Source: Chitinophaga varians (GTDB taxonomy: Bacteria; Bacteroidota; Bacteroidia; Chitinophagales; Chitinophagaceae). From it: a stretch of 64,000 nt of DNA. Every line of letters begins with the position of its first letter. Position 1 is the stretch's first letter. This document shows positions 46,951 through 54,287 of the stretch, in pieces. The notes beneath the pieces are model-generated. The model did no database searches and was not told the origin of the DNA. It saw only the letters and a program-made list of their open reading frames with translations. The stretch lies in contig NZ_JABAIA010000001.1 in assembly GCF_012641275.1 (NCBI RefSeq), positions 3,224,001 to 3,288,000 on the forward strand. The letters are read 5' to 3'. The translations under genes and the position numbers were made by a program.

Positions 46951-46977
46951 GGTACGGTTGTTTGTTGGGTCTAAATA

Positions 46978-47065
46978 TTTAGAGATTTAGCTACTGCTAC
47001 AGAGCAGGTTATTTTTATCTGTATAAAAACAACCGGTGCTCTGTAACAATAATTAAATCTCTAAA
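46978..47065. repeat. 88-bp nested inverted repeat in the cobalamin locus
   Basis: The outer arms TTTAGAGATTTA (46978-46989) and TAAATCTCTAAA (47054-47065) are perfect. An inner pair, TACAGAGCA (46998-47006) and TGCTCTGTA (47037-47045), continues through GGTT/AACC and TTTTTAT/ATAAAAA arms to a CTGT loop. No B12-box or other riboswitch signature is seen. It fills most of the gap between the DUF6580 gene and the propeller gene. Confidence 0.85.
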
Positions 47066-47083
47066 CTAAAGTGAGGAAATATT

Positions 47084-47680
47084 TTAGTGGGCCAGACGCA
47101 GCTTACGTGCTACGATGGCATAGCCGCCGAAGAAGATGGCGCTGTATACCAGGGTGCCTATCAGGAAATACTTCATGAAAGGAATAGCCAGGATATAGCA
47201 TTCAGTCAGGCCTGCCATGTCTCTGGTAAATGGCAAACCAGTGGTAATGTTAGTGGAACCGCTGATCCATACGCCGAAGTTGGAAACCAGGAAATGGGTC
47301 AGCGCAGCTGCTACAGAGGCAACAGCAATACGGCCTGCGCTCATCTTACGGATCACCAGCTGGCCAATCAGCACGATAAACACAAAGCTGATATAGTTGG
47401 CCGCCCAGCCTTTGTACAACAGGCCCTGCGCATACTCCCGGTGAAATACCTGCATCAGGATAACATCACTGAGAAATAAAGTCAACAGCGGAAAAGCAAA
47501 GGATTTCCATCTTTCGGAAAAGGCAGCTCCGCCAAACAGCGCCATAGCGCCTACAGGCGTAAACATGGCGATCGGTTGGAGAGTAGACTGATCAGCTCCC
47601 AACACTACTCGTATAATACCTGCTACCAGCATAAACAGCAGCAGTATACCAAACCGGGGATTAAGATTTTTTAAAGACAT
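47084..47680 (-). CDS. DUF6580 family membrane protein (candidate inner-membrane corrinoid transporter)
   Basis: A 198-residue inner-membrane protein with about six hydrophobic segments and short loops. Conserved-looking features are the GAMALFGGAAF segment (about residues 44-54), the LSDVILMQV segment (about 68-76) and SNFGVWISGS (about 131-140). The size and topology resemble the substrate-binding S component of ECF transporters, and the DUF6580 family is annotated as putative transport proteins. Lying 17 bp after btuB and upstream of the B12-binding and cob genes, it is a candidate for the inner-membrane step of corrinoid import, which otherwise has no gene here (no BtuCDF). This role is inference. 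Confidence 0.72.
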   Translation of the reverse strand: MSLKNLNPRFGILLLFMLVAGIIRVVLGADQSTLQPIAMFTPVGAMALFGGAAFSERWKSFAFPLLTLFLSDVILMQVFHREYAQGLLYKGWAANYISFVFIVLIGQLVIRKMSAGRIAVASVAAALTHFLVSNFGVWISGSTNITTGLPFTRDMAGLTECYILAIPFMKYFLIGTLVYSAIFFGGYAIVARKLRLAH

Positions 47681-47697
47681 TATGTTGGTTTTAATGT

Positions 47698-49638
47698 TTA
47701 CAAATTCAACACAACACCGGCGTTACAGTTAAACCGGCGGGAATTATAACCAAGGATATCAAAATACTGATAATCGGTAATATTTCGAAACCCGGCGTAA
47801 ATTTTAAGCAAGTTACCAAATTTATACTCACCATAGAGGTCCAGGGTGTAATAATCTCCCATCGGCTTCGTGCCCTGGTAGCGCTCACCGGTATAGCGGA
47901 AAGAGGCGCTGGTATAGAAGGCAGGTGTGATCTGGTAGCCTAAAGTGGCATTCACTGCGTGTTTGGGAATCCTGTAAAGATTATACCAGGAGGTATCTTT
48001 TCCGTTCTGGCTGGTATGTAAACGGCCATCGGTATAACCGTAATTGACATTCAGGTCCAGTTGACGGGTAATGTGCCAGTCTGCTTCCAGCTCTGCGCCA
48101 TAAGCCCACTGTTTGTCGGCATTCACATAGTTGGTGGTAAAAAGGATCAGGTCTTTGGTGCGGCGGGCAAAACCGGTCACCCGGAAATCCAGCGCCTGGT
48201 TGGCAACAGTAGCCTGGTAACCTGCTTCGTAGCTCACCGTGGATTCCGGCTTCAGGTCCTTATTGCCATATATCGAAGTATACAGCTGGTACAGGGAGGG
48301 AATTTTATAACCGGAAGAGATATTAATAAATACTTTATGATTTTGACGGATGAGATAGGAGGGATTGAAGGTGAAGGTTTGGTTGTTACCATAGATGTTA
48401 TGGTAATTGTACCGGCCACCTGCCTCCAGGTTAAATCCGCCCAGGTTATGTAGTAACAGGGAGGCATACACGCTGGTCTGACGGGCATGGGCGCTGTCGT
48501 AGGACAGGCGGGTGACTTCCATCTGCGGATTGGGGTCCCACGGAGCGGGCTGGCCCAAACGCTGATTGAACTGGTCCATGTTGGCAGCGGAGAAGGCGCC
48601 ACCAGCCACCAGCCGCACGATATGTGAAGCATTCCAGTTCACATAGCTTTCTACCTGGTGTATGTTGGAGGTAAAGTCTGACAGGTCATATTTACTGTAG
48701 CCGCTGGGAGCAACATAGCCGGAGTCATTCAGGATATGGCGTTTGGTACGCTGATAGCTGTACAGCACATGCCAGCTGCCGTTTTTGAACTGGTACTCGC
48801 TGCTGAAACCGTTGAGCAGGTTGTTGGATTGGCCGGTATAATCGCGGTCATCAATAAAAGCGCCTTCGTCGAGATCATGGTGGTAGTCGCTGTAGTTGAA
48901 CAGGTACTGGAGCCGCCAGCGGGAAGTGGCTTGCAGGCCCAGTTTGGCGAATACACTATGCTGCCGGAAGCCGTCTTTATCAAAGCCTGCTTTACCGGTG
49001 GAATCGTAAGCATCGGAAAGTCCGTCTGAAGTTTCGTATTTGTAGCCCAGCAGGTAGGAGAACTTGCCGGCATTGCCATAGGCGCTGACGTTGCCCAGGA
49101 AGCTGTTGTAGCTGCCATAGCTGGTATTGGCGGTTACACCGAATTTTTTATCGCTCTTTTTCCGGGTGATGATATTGATCACACCAGCCACGGCATTGGA
49201 GCCATAGAGCGTGGACTGGCTGCCACGGAGGATTTCAATCCGCTCTACCATCTCGGGTGAAATAAAATTGAGATCAAAGGAATTGGCTATCTGGGAAGCA
49301 TCGCTCACCGGGAGGCCGTCTACCAGTACCAGGGCATTGCCGTTGGAAGCGCCGCGCATGTATATTTCCGGCACAGTGCCCCGGTTGTTCTGTGCGCCGT
49401 TGATGGTAATACCGGCTTGCTGACTAAGAATGGCGGCAATGGTTTTGCCGCTGTTTTTCTCCAGGTACTCATGGGTAAGGATGGTAACTACCTTACCGGT
49501 TTCACTGGCCTTTTGCGGCCCTTTGGTGGCTGTGACAGAAACCTCGTTCAACTGGCTGATCCGGGGCACAGAATCCTGCGCTGTAGCGGAAAAGGGTAAA
49601 GAGAAGAGGAGGGGAAGCGTGTAAATTTTTAAGTTCAT
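47698..49638 (-). CDS. btuB: TonB-dependent receptor, BtuB-like
   Basis: About 646 residues, too short for a SusC protein and without a CarboxypepD_reg domain. The signal peptide MNLKIYTLPLLFSLPFSATA begins at ATG 49638; an upstream ATG at 49671 lies within the promoter. The TonB box region (LNEVSVTATKG), plug (EIYMRGASNGNALVLVDGLPV, in pieces; LRGSQSTLYGSNAVAGVINI) and a 22-strand barrel ending in NAGVVLNL are readable. The context of cob genes, a BtuG-like lipoprotein and DUF6580 marks it as the cobalamin receptor. Confidence 0.9.
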   Translation of the reverse strand: MNLKIYTLPLLFSLPFSATAQDSVPRISQLNEVSVTATKGPQKASETGKVVTILTHEYLEKNSGKTIAAILSQQAGITINGAQNNRGTVPEIYMRGASNGNALVLVDGLPVSDASQIANSFDLNFISPEMVERIEILRGSQSTLYGSNAVAGVINIITRKKSDKKFGVTANTSYGSYNSFLGNVSAYGNAGKFSYLLGYKYETSDGLSDAYDSTGKAGFDKDGFRQHSVFAKLGLQATSRWRLQYLFNYSDYHHDLDEGAFIDDRDYTGQSNNLLNGFSSEYQFKNGSWHVLYSYQRTKRHILNDSGYVAPSGYSKYDLSDFTSNIHQVESYVNWNASHIVRLVAGGAFSAANMDQFNQRLGQPAPWDPNPQMEVTRLSYDSAHARQTSVYASLLLHNLGGFNLEAGGRYNYHNIYGNNQTFTFNPSYLIRQNHKVFINISSGYKIPSLYQLYTSIYGNKDLKPESTVSYEAGYQATVANQALDFRVTGFARRTKDLILFTTNYVNADKQWAYGAELEADWHITRQLDLNVNYGYTDGRLHTSQNGKDTSWYNLYRIPKHAVNATLGYQITPAFYTSASFRYTGERYQGTKPMGDYYTLDLYGEYKFGNLLKIYAGFRNITDYQYFDILGYNSRRFNCNAGVVLNL

Positions 49639-49644
49639 AGGGGG

Positions 49645-49673
49645 CGAAATTACGAATTCGGCACTATGCACAA
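49645..49673 (-). promoter_or_regulatory. Putative btuB promoter
   Basis: Read on the minus strand: TTG (49671-49673), an 18-bp spacer, and TAATTTCG (49645-49652, one mismatch to TAnnTTTG). The btuB ATG at 49638 is 6 nt further on, so there is no room for a cobalamin riboswitch. Confidence 0.5.
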
Positions 49674-49674
49674 G

Positions 49675-49713
49675 ATAAAAAAAAGAAGGCCGGATGATAC
49701 GTCATCCAGCCTT
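49675..49713 (-). terminator. Terminator of the TPR gene
   Basis: AAGGC-C-GGATGA (49686-49697) and TCATCC-A-GCCTT (49702-49713) form a stem with one mismatch. On the minus strand it is followed by an eight-T run. It insulates btuB from the upstream gene. Confidence 0.82.
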
Positions 49714-49736
49714 ACTTTCTAAATATGTTTGTCTGA

Positions 49737-50387
49737 TCATCCAGGCATTCTGGAGATGTACTTGTCCATTTCCTTGATCTGGCTTACGATCTGCGCAGTG
49801 GTAGGCTTTTGCGCCTTGGCCCTGCGGAAGTATTCTTTAGCAGATTTGAAGTCACGGCGGCTCATCGCAATGGAGGCCAGTGTCAGCAGGGCGGCAGCGG
49901 TGTTTTCTTTGTCAGGTAAACCCATGCGCACGGCTTTCTTCAGGTTCTGGTCAGCAGTTTTCAGGTCGTTCTTCTGATAGGCGATGGTGCCCAGCTGGAA
50001 GTATTGCATGCCCTCATATTCCTTCATCGGGCTGCCTGACTGGATGCTCTGGCGGATGGTCGCTTCGGCTTTGTCCAGGTCGTTGCTGTACATGGCCATG
50101 TTGCTTTGCATGAAGTAGTATACAGAACGGATCGGTTTATACAGCAGTTTAGGGAATTTCACTTTGTTCATGAGCGCAGTGGCACGCTCAATGTCACCGG
50201 CTTCCACCGCTTCCTGTACCATCCGCATAGGGCCAAACAGGAGGTGCGTTACAATACAGATAACGGCGATCAGCAGCACAACGGTCGCTTCCCACCATCC
50301 TACCGATAACCCAAGGGCGATACCGGCTACCAATAACACGATCCCGATCGGGAAACGATATAGAATAAAAAAGTTAAATGCTTTCAT
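49737..50387 (-). CDS. Membrane-anchored TPR protein
   Basis: A 216-residue protein. Two hydrophobic helices lie at about residues 10-50 (IGIVLLVAGIALGLSVGWW; VVLLIAVICIVTHLLF). A tetratricopeptide region follows at about 60-205, with three or four repeats (for example MQYFQLGTIAYQKNDLKTADQNLKKAV at about 125-151). The TPR domain would face the cytoplasm or the periplasm, probably holding a partner protein. I do not recognise a specific role, and no neighbour suggests one. Its terminator is at 49675. Confidence 0.8.
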   Translation of the reverse strand: MKAFNFFILYRFPIGIVLLVAGIALGLSVGWWEATVVLLIAVICIVTHLLFGPMRMVQEAVEAGDIERATALMNKVKFPKLLYKPIRSVYYFMQSNMAMYSNDLDKAEATIRQSIQSGSPMKEYEGMQYFQLGTIAYQKNDLKTADQNLKKAVRMGLPDKENTAAALLTLASIAMSRRDFKSAKEYFRRAKAQKPTTAQIVSQIKEMDKYISRMPG

Positions 50388-50459
50388 GAAAAAACTGTTC
50401 GTAAGTCACTTGTTTCTAATAGCGGGGGCAAAGATAAATAAAAAAAACACCTCATGGGT

Positions 50460-51356
50460 TTAATAGTTCGCTTTTAGACCGGCCACTTTGGGTTTTTTCA
50501 GATTGGCCGCCACAATGGCCGCCAGGATGATGAAAACACCGGCTATCTGCACCGGGGTGACCCGCTCGTGCAGGAACAGAGTGGCCGCAATGGTGGCTAC
50601 CGGCAGCTCTGCGGCACTGAGAATGGCGCCCAGTGATACGCCCGTTTGTGGCATACCCTTGGAAAACAGAAATGGCGGCAATACCGTCCCGAAAAGCGCC
50701 AGCGGCATACCCCACATCCAGAGGGGAGTACCGGTGATCCGGCCGTTCCACAGGTAAACTGGCGGGAACAGCACCGTGATGATCAGGAAAGCGCCGGTAA
50801 CGATCCAGGCGCTCTTCAGTACCGGCGCAAGGGACTGTCCCACACGGCCGCTGACCACGATGAACGTGGTATAGAAGAGCGCTGCCAGCATGCCAAATCC
50901 GATGCCCCGCCAGTCGAGGTGAAGGCCGTTGCTGTTAAACAGGCCGCCGGCCAGCAGGGTGCCTCCCAGGATAAAGGCCACTGCCACCCATTGAATAGCG
51001 GTGGGCCGCTTTTTATAGATAAGCCATTCTGCCAGCATGCTCATCCAGGTGAACTGCATCAACAGGATAATAGCGATACTGGCCGGGATATATTGCACAC
51101 TTTGATAATAGGTAATGCTGACAAGGCCGGTAGAGCTGCCCAGTATAAAACAGGTACGTGCTTCCCTGTTCTTCAGTCCATAGGTGGCGCGGCCTGATAT
51201 AAGGTGAAGCGCCCATAGCGCCAGCATGCCAAAGCCGGCCTGTACGCTGCATAGCTCGCCCAGGGTAAAACCTTCCTGGTAGCCCAGTTTGACGATCGTC
51301 GATAAAATTCCAAAGCTGCAGGCGCCCAACAGCACCAGCAGAATACCTTTCCACAT
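50460..51356 (-). CDS. EamA/DMT superfamily transporter
   Basis: About 298 residues with ten hydrophobic helices in two EamA halves (LLVLLGACSFGILSTIVKLGY at the start; WRGIGFGMLAALFYTTFIV for the second). The family exports metabolites such as amino acids or nucleotides. I choose ATG 51356 (MWKGILLVLLGACSFG); the longer frame to 51404 runs through the terminator hairpin at 51367-51421 and would add a non-homologous charged tail. Substrate not predictable. Confidence 0.88.
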   Translation of the reverse strand: MWKGILLVLLGACSFGILSTIVKLGYQEGFTLGELCSVQAGFGMLALWALHLISGRATYGLKNREARTCFILGSSTGLVSITYYQSVQYIPASIAIILLMQFTWMSMLAEWLIYKKRPTAIQWVAVAFILGGTLLAGGLFNSNGLHLDWRGIGFGMLAALFYTTFIVVSGRVGQSLAPVLKSAWIVTGAFLIITVLFPPVYLWNGRITGTPLWMWGMPLALFGTVLPPFLFSKGMPQTGVSLGAILSAAELPVATIAATLFLHERVTPVQIAGVFIILAAIVAANLKKPKVAGLKANY

Positions 51357-51365
51357 ACTGAATAG

Positions 51366-51441
51366 TTTTTTTGATTTTCGGTTTTGAGATTTAATAATTC
51401 TCAAAACCGAAAATCAAAAAATCAAAAAACCGAAAATCAAA
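51366..51441. repeat. Long inverted repeat / terminator with a third arm copy
   Basis: The 23-bp perfect arms at 51367-51389 and 51399-51421 (core TGATTTTCGGTTTTGAGA) have an 8-9-nt loop and are bounded by T and A runs, so they act as a terminator for the MFS gene. A shortened further copy of the right arm (ACCGAAAATCAAAG) follows at about 51428-51441. Confidence 0.85.
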
Positions 51442-51442
51442 G

Positions 51443-52669
51443 TTATTGTTTTTCTTTCTTCTCCAGATTAGGGAGGAAGCCTGTCAGGAGCCCTATCAAA
51501 GGAAGATAGGAACATACCTGGTATACATACCCGATACTGGTGGCATCGGCCAGCTTGCCCAGCAGGGCTGAAGCCACGCCGGCCATGCCAAACGCCAGGC
51601 CGAAAAAGAGGCCGGCAATCATGCCCACTTTACCGGGCACCAGTTCCTGCGCATATACCAGGATGGCAGAAAAGGCGGAGGAGAGGATAACGCCAATGAA
51701 TACACTCAATACGGCGGTCCAGAAAAGATTGGCATATGGCAACAGCAGCGCAAATGGCGCAGCGCCCAGAATAGATATCCAGATAACGTATTTCCGCCCG
51801 ATACGGTCGCCCACCGGTCCTCCGAAGAAAGTGCCGGCAGCCACGGAAAACAGGAAGATGAACAGGTATACCTGTGAGCTCTGAATAGATACGCCGAAAC
51901 GGTCTATCAGGTAAAAGGTATAGTAGTTGGTCATGCTGGCCATGTAGAAATACTTGGAGAATATCAGCATCAGCAGGATACCCAGCGAAATAACCACCCT
52001 TGCAGGAGGCAGATTTTGCTGCTTCAGCTGTTGCACCGCTTTCTTCGGTTTAATCCGGTGGGTATTGCTTTTGTACCAGTTACCGATGTAAATCATTACA
52101 AAGATGGCCAGCAGGGCCAGTGCGGAAAACCAGATCAGGTGAAACTGCCCGAACGGCACGATGATCATGGCCGCCAGCAAGGGGCCCAATGAACTGCCGG
52201 CGTTGCCGCCTACCTGAAATAATGACTGTGCCATACCGTGCTTGCCACCGGAGGCCATATGCGCCAGGCGGGACGCTTCCGGATGGAATACGGAAGAACC
52301 GATGCCTACCAGGGCTACAGACACCAGCAACAGCGGGAGGGAATTGGCCATGGACAGGCTCACCAGCCCTATCAGGCTGAAGGCCATGCCTACCGCCAGG
52401 GAAAACGGCTGTGGCCTTTTATCGGTGAACAGGCCTACCAGCGGTTGCAGGATAGAGGCTGACAGCTGGAAGGTCAGCGTGATCAGGCCTATCTGTGTAA
52501 AATTCAGCTTCATGGTATTCCGGACCAGGGGATAAATGGCCGGTATAAGCGACTGTAAGGTGTCATTCAGCAGATGCGTGAAGCTGAGCGCAATCAGTAT
52601 GGGAAAAACCGTCTGCTGTGCTACTTGTTTGGAAGCCGATGTAGCGGATTCCTGTGTAATAGTGGTCAT
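51443..52669 (-). CDS. MFS transporter, fosmidomycin-resistance (Fsr) type
   Basis: A 408-residue 12-helix transporter. The Fsr-like N-terminus has FPILIALSFTHLLNDTLQSLIPAIYP (in pieces, about residues 22-47) and LQPLVGLFTDKRPQPFSL (about 74-91, the MFS signature loop). GSSVFHPEASRLAHMASGGKHGMAQSLFQVGGN (in pieces, about 123-155) is diagnostic for Fsr-type efflux proteins. The natural substrate is unknown, and resistance is only suggested by homology. The FadR-type regulator lies immediately upstream, and the two promoters share an 18-bp operator-like site. Confidence 0.9.
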   Translation of the reverse strand: MTTITQESATSASKQVAQQTVFPILIALSFTHLLNDTLQSLIPAIYPLVRNTMKLNFTQIGLITLTFQLSASILQPLVGLFTDKRPQPFSLAVGMAFSLIGLVSLSMANSLPLLLVSVALVGIGSSVFHPEASRLAHMASGGKHGMAQSLFQVGGNAGSSLGPLLAAMIIVPFGQFHLIWFSALALLAIFVMIYIGNWYKSNTHRIKPKKAVQQLKQQNLPPARVVISLGILLMLIFSKYFYMASMTNYYTFYLIDRFGVSIQSSQVYLFIFLFSVAAGTFFGGPVGDRIGRKYVIWISILGAAPFALLLPYANLFWTAVLSVFIGVILSSAFSAILVYAQELVPGKVGMIAGLFFGLAFGMAGVASALLGKLADATSIGYVYQVCSYLPLIGLLTGFLPNLEKKEKQ

Positions 52670-52686
52670 GGTTTCTTGTTTGAAGG

Positions 52687-52704
52687 TCAGATCATCTGAT
52701 GTTT
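52687..52704 (-). promoter_or_regulatory. Operator-like site before the MFS gene
   Basis: On the minus strand this reads AAACATCAGATGATCTGA, 18 nt before the MFS start. It contains the palindrome CATCNGATG and matches the site before the GntR gene at 16 of 18 positions. Confidence 0.6.
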
Positions 52705-52755
52705 AAGGTTAAAAAAAATTATGGCTGCGGGTATTGAAACAACGCAGCCTGACGG

Positions 52756-53430
52756 CTACTTGCTTTGGGTACTGATTTTAGTGGCCCAGAGCAGTGCTTT
52801 TTTAGCGTCTTTGTCGACGATGCTTTGCAGCAGTGCGTCGTGCAACGATTGTGATTCCACAAACGAGTCGGTATTGCTGTAGCGCGCTACAAATGATGCT
52901 TTCAGGTGGGTGGCCACCGTCCGGTAAAGGTCCAGCATGATCTCATTTTTGGATGCTTCCGCAATCGCCGTATGGAAGTTGATATCCGCCTGGATACAAG
53001 GTTCCAGCTCGTTGGCAGTGGCTGTGGTGAAACGTTTCTTCAGGAAACCTTTCATCTTTTCTATGTCCTTGTTATTACGGTGAATAGCAGCCCTCTCAGC
53101 AATTTTTACTTCCAGCAGCAATCTTACTTCGTTCAGCTCCTCAAAGTCAGCCCGTTGCAGCCGCTGGCCCAGCGGCTCTCCGCTGCCGATCTGTGATATG
53201 ACAAAAGTGCCAAGCCCTTGTTGTACCTTTACCAGCCCTTTGTTGGCCAATATCTTCACCGCCTCGCGTATACTCGAGCGGCCCACGCCAAATTGTTGCA
53301 TGAGTTCCGGTTCCGTCGGCAGCCGCTGCCCGGTGGTGTACTTGCCGGAAAATATCAATTCCTGCAGCCTGTCGGCCACTTCTTCCGCAAGGTTTTGACG
53401 CTTTAGTGGTGCTGGTCCTGTATTCATCAT
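52756..53430 (-). CDS. FadR/GntR family transcriptional regulator
   Basis: About 224 residues. The N-terminal winged helix (EEVADRLQELIFSGKYTTGQRLPTEPELMQQFGVGRSSIREAVKIL in pieces, about residues 13-58, then a wing with VKVQQGLGTFV) is followed by an all-helical FCD effector domain (about 90-215) containing the metal-binding His/Asp pattern (DINFHTAIAEAS, ATHLKASF, SLHDALL). FadR-type proteins sense acidic metabolites. I start at the double ATG 53430/53427, because the longer frame to 53499 runs back through the promoter. The matching operator sites at 53427 and 52687 indicate that it controls itself and the MFS transporter. Confidence 0.9.
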   Translation of the reverse strand: MMNTGPAPLKRQNLAEEVADRLQELIFSGKYTTGQRLPTEPELMQQFGVGRSSIREAVKILANKGLVKVQQGLGTFVISQIGSGEPLGQRLQRADFEELNEVRLLLEVKIAERAAIHRNNKDIEKMKGFLKKRFTTATANELEPCIQADINFHTAIAEASKNEIMLDLYRTVATHLKASFVARYSNTDSFVESQSLHDALLQSIVDKDAKKALLWATKISTQSK

Positions 53431-53453
53431 ATCATCAGATGTTTGCAAAGGTA
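53427..53453 (-). promoter_or_regulatory. Promoter and operator of the GntR gene
   Basis: On the minus strand the exact -7 match TACCTTTG (53446-53453) is followed after one base by AAACATCTGATGATATGA (53427-53444), which overlaps the start codon. The site is the counterpart of 52687-52704, and its position suits autorepression. Confidence 0.6.
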
Positions 53454-53488
53454 ATGAAAGATTTTGGTATTTGGTAATTTTACTGCCG

Positions 53489-54199
53489 ATGAATGGCACC
53501 GAATTAAAAATGATTGAACAACTGCTTCATATACCTGACTGGCAACTGTGGTTTTTCTTTTTGACAGAAAATGCCCTGATCGTTCTCGGCGTACTGGCCT
53601 GGGGCAACCGCCTGTTGCGCCGGCCTATCCGGCAGATGTTTGATTACACCAGCCACCAGTGGCGTATCTGTATCGTCACCACCCTGCTCAATACCCTCGT
53701 CACCTTTGCAGGGTACTGGCTGTGGAAACACGGATATGTCCGTGTTCATGAAACGTTGTCATGGCGCGTGATCACAGACGCCCTGGCGCTGTTTCTCTTG
53801 ATGGACCTGCTCATGTATGTTTTCCATTACCTCATCCACCAGACATTTTTATACCGCCTGCTGCACCGTCTGCACCATGAGGCAACAGATCCTGTACCTA
53901 TTGACCTGTTTGTGCTGCATCCGCTGGAAACTCTCAGCTTTGGCACGCTCTGGCTGCTGGTGCTGCTGCCATTCAACATGAACCTGTACGGTATTGTCAT
54001 CTATCTCGCCATCAACGTGATCTTCGGTATGACCGGCCATCTGGGCATAGAACCCCTGCCTGAAAAGATGCGGCAATGGCCGGTATTAAAATACCTTGGC
54101 ACCTCCACTTTTCACCATGATCATCACCGGCAGGAACATTACAACTACGGGTTCTATACCAGCCTGTGGGACCGTCTATTCGGCACGCTGAAGCGGTAG
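53489..54199 (+). CDS. Sterol desaturase / fatty acid hydroxylase superfamily protein
   Basis: About 236 residues, the compact form of the family. Histidine clusters HYLIH (about residues 113-117), HRLHH (about 126-130) and HHDHH (about 209-213) are visible, with four hydrophobic helices around them and the usual C-terminal NYGFYTSLWDRLFGTLK. It would be a di-iron membrane hydroxylase or desaturase; its lipid substrate is unknown. It is shorter than, and only distantly similar to, the relative at 1162. I start at ATG 53489 (MNGTELKMIEQ); ATG 53510... is less likely. It stands alone between the divergent regulator and the S9 peptidase gene. Confidence 0.9.
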   Translation: MNGTELKMIEQLLHIPDWQLWFFFLTENALIVLGVLAWGNRLLRRPIRQMFDYTSHQWRICIVTTLLNTLVTFAGYWLWKHGYVRVHETLSWRVITDALALFLLMDLLMYVFHYLIHQTFLYRLLHRLHHEATDPVPIDLFVLHPLETLSFGTLWLLVLLPFNMNLYGIVIYLAINVIFGMTGHLGIEPLPEKMRQWPVLKYLGTSTFHHDHHRQEHYNYGFYTSLWDRLFGTLKR

Positions 54200-54287
54200 G
54201 CGCCTTACCGTTTAAATAACACCCTTCAGATAAACGGAATAATGTACTATTTTGGCCGGATTCATTTTTTCAGAATCAAACTGCTGT

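Noticed and set aside
46951..47083. Cobalamin riboswitch in the cob locus
   Set aside because: The 88-bp fold has no B12-box-like sequence or the multi-arm layout of the riboswitch; it is better described as a nested inverted repeat.
48736..49118. Antisense ORFs across btuB
   Set aside because: They are shadows of the receptor gene, which has full signal, plug and barrel features.
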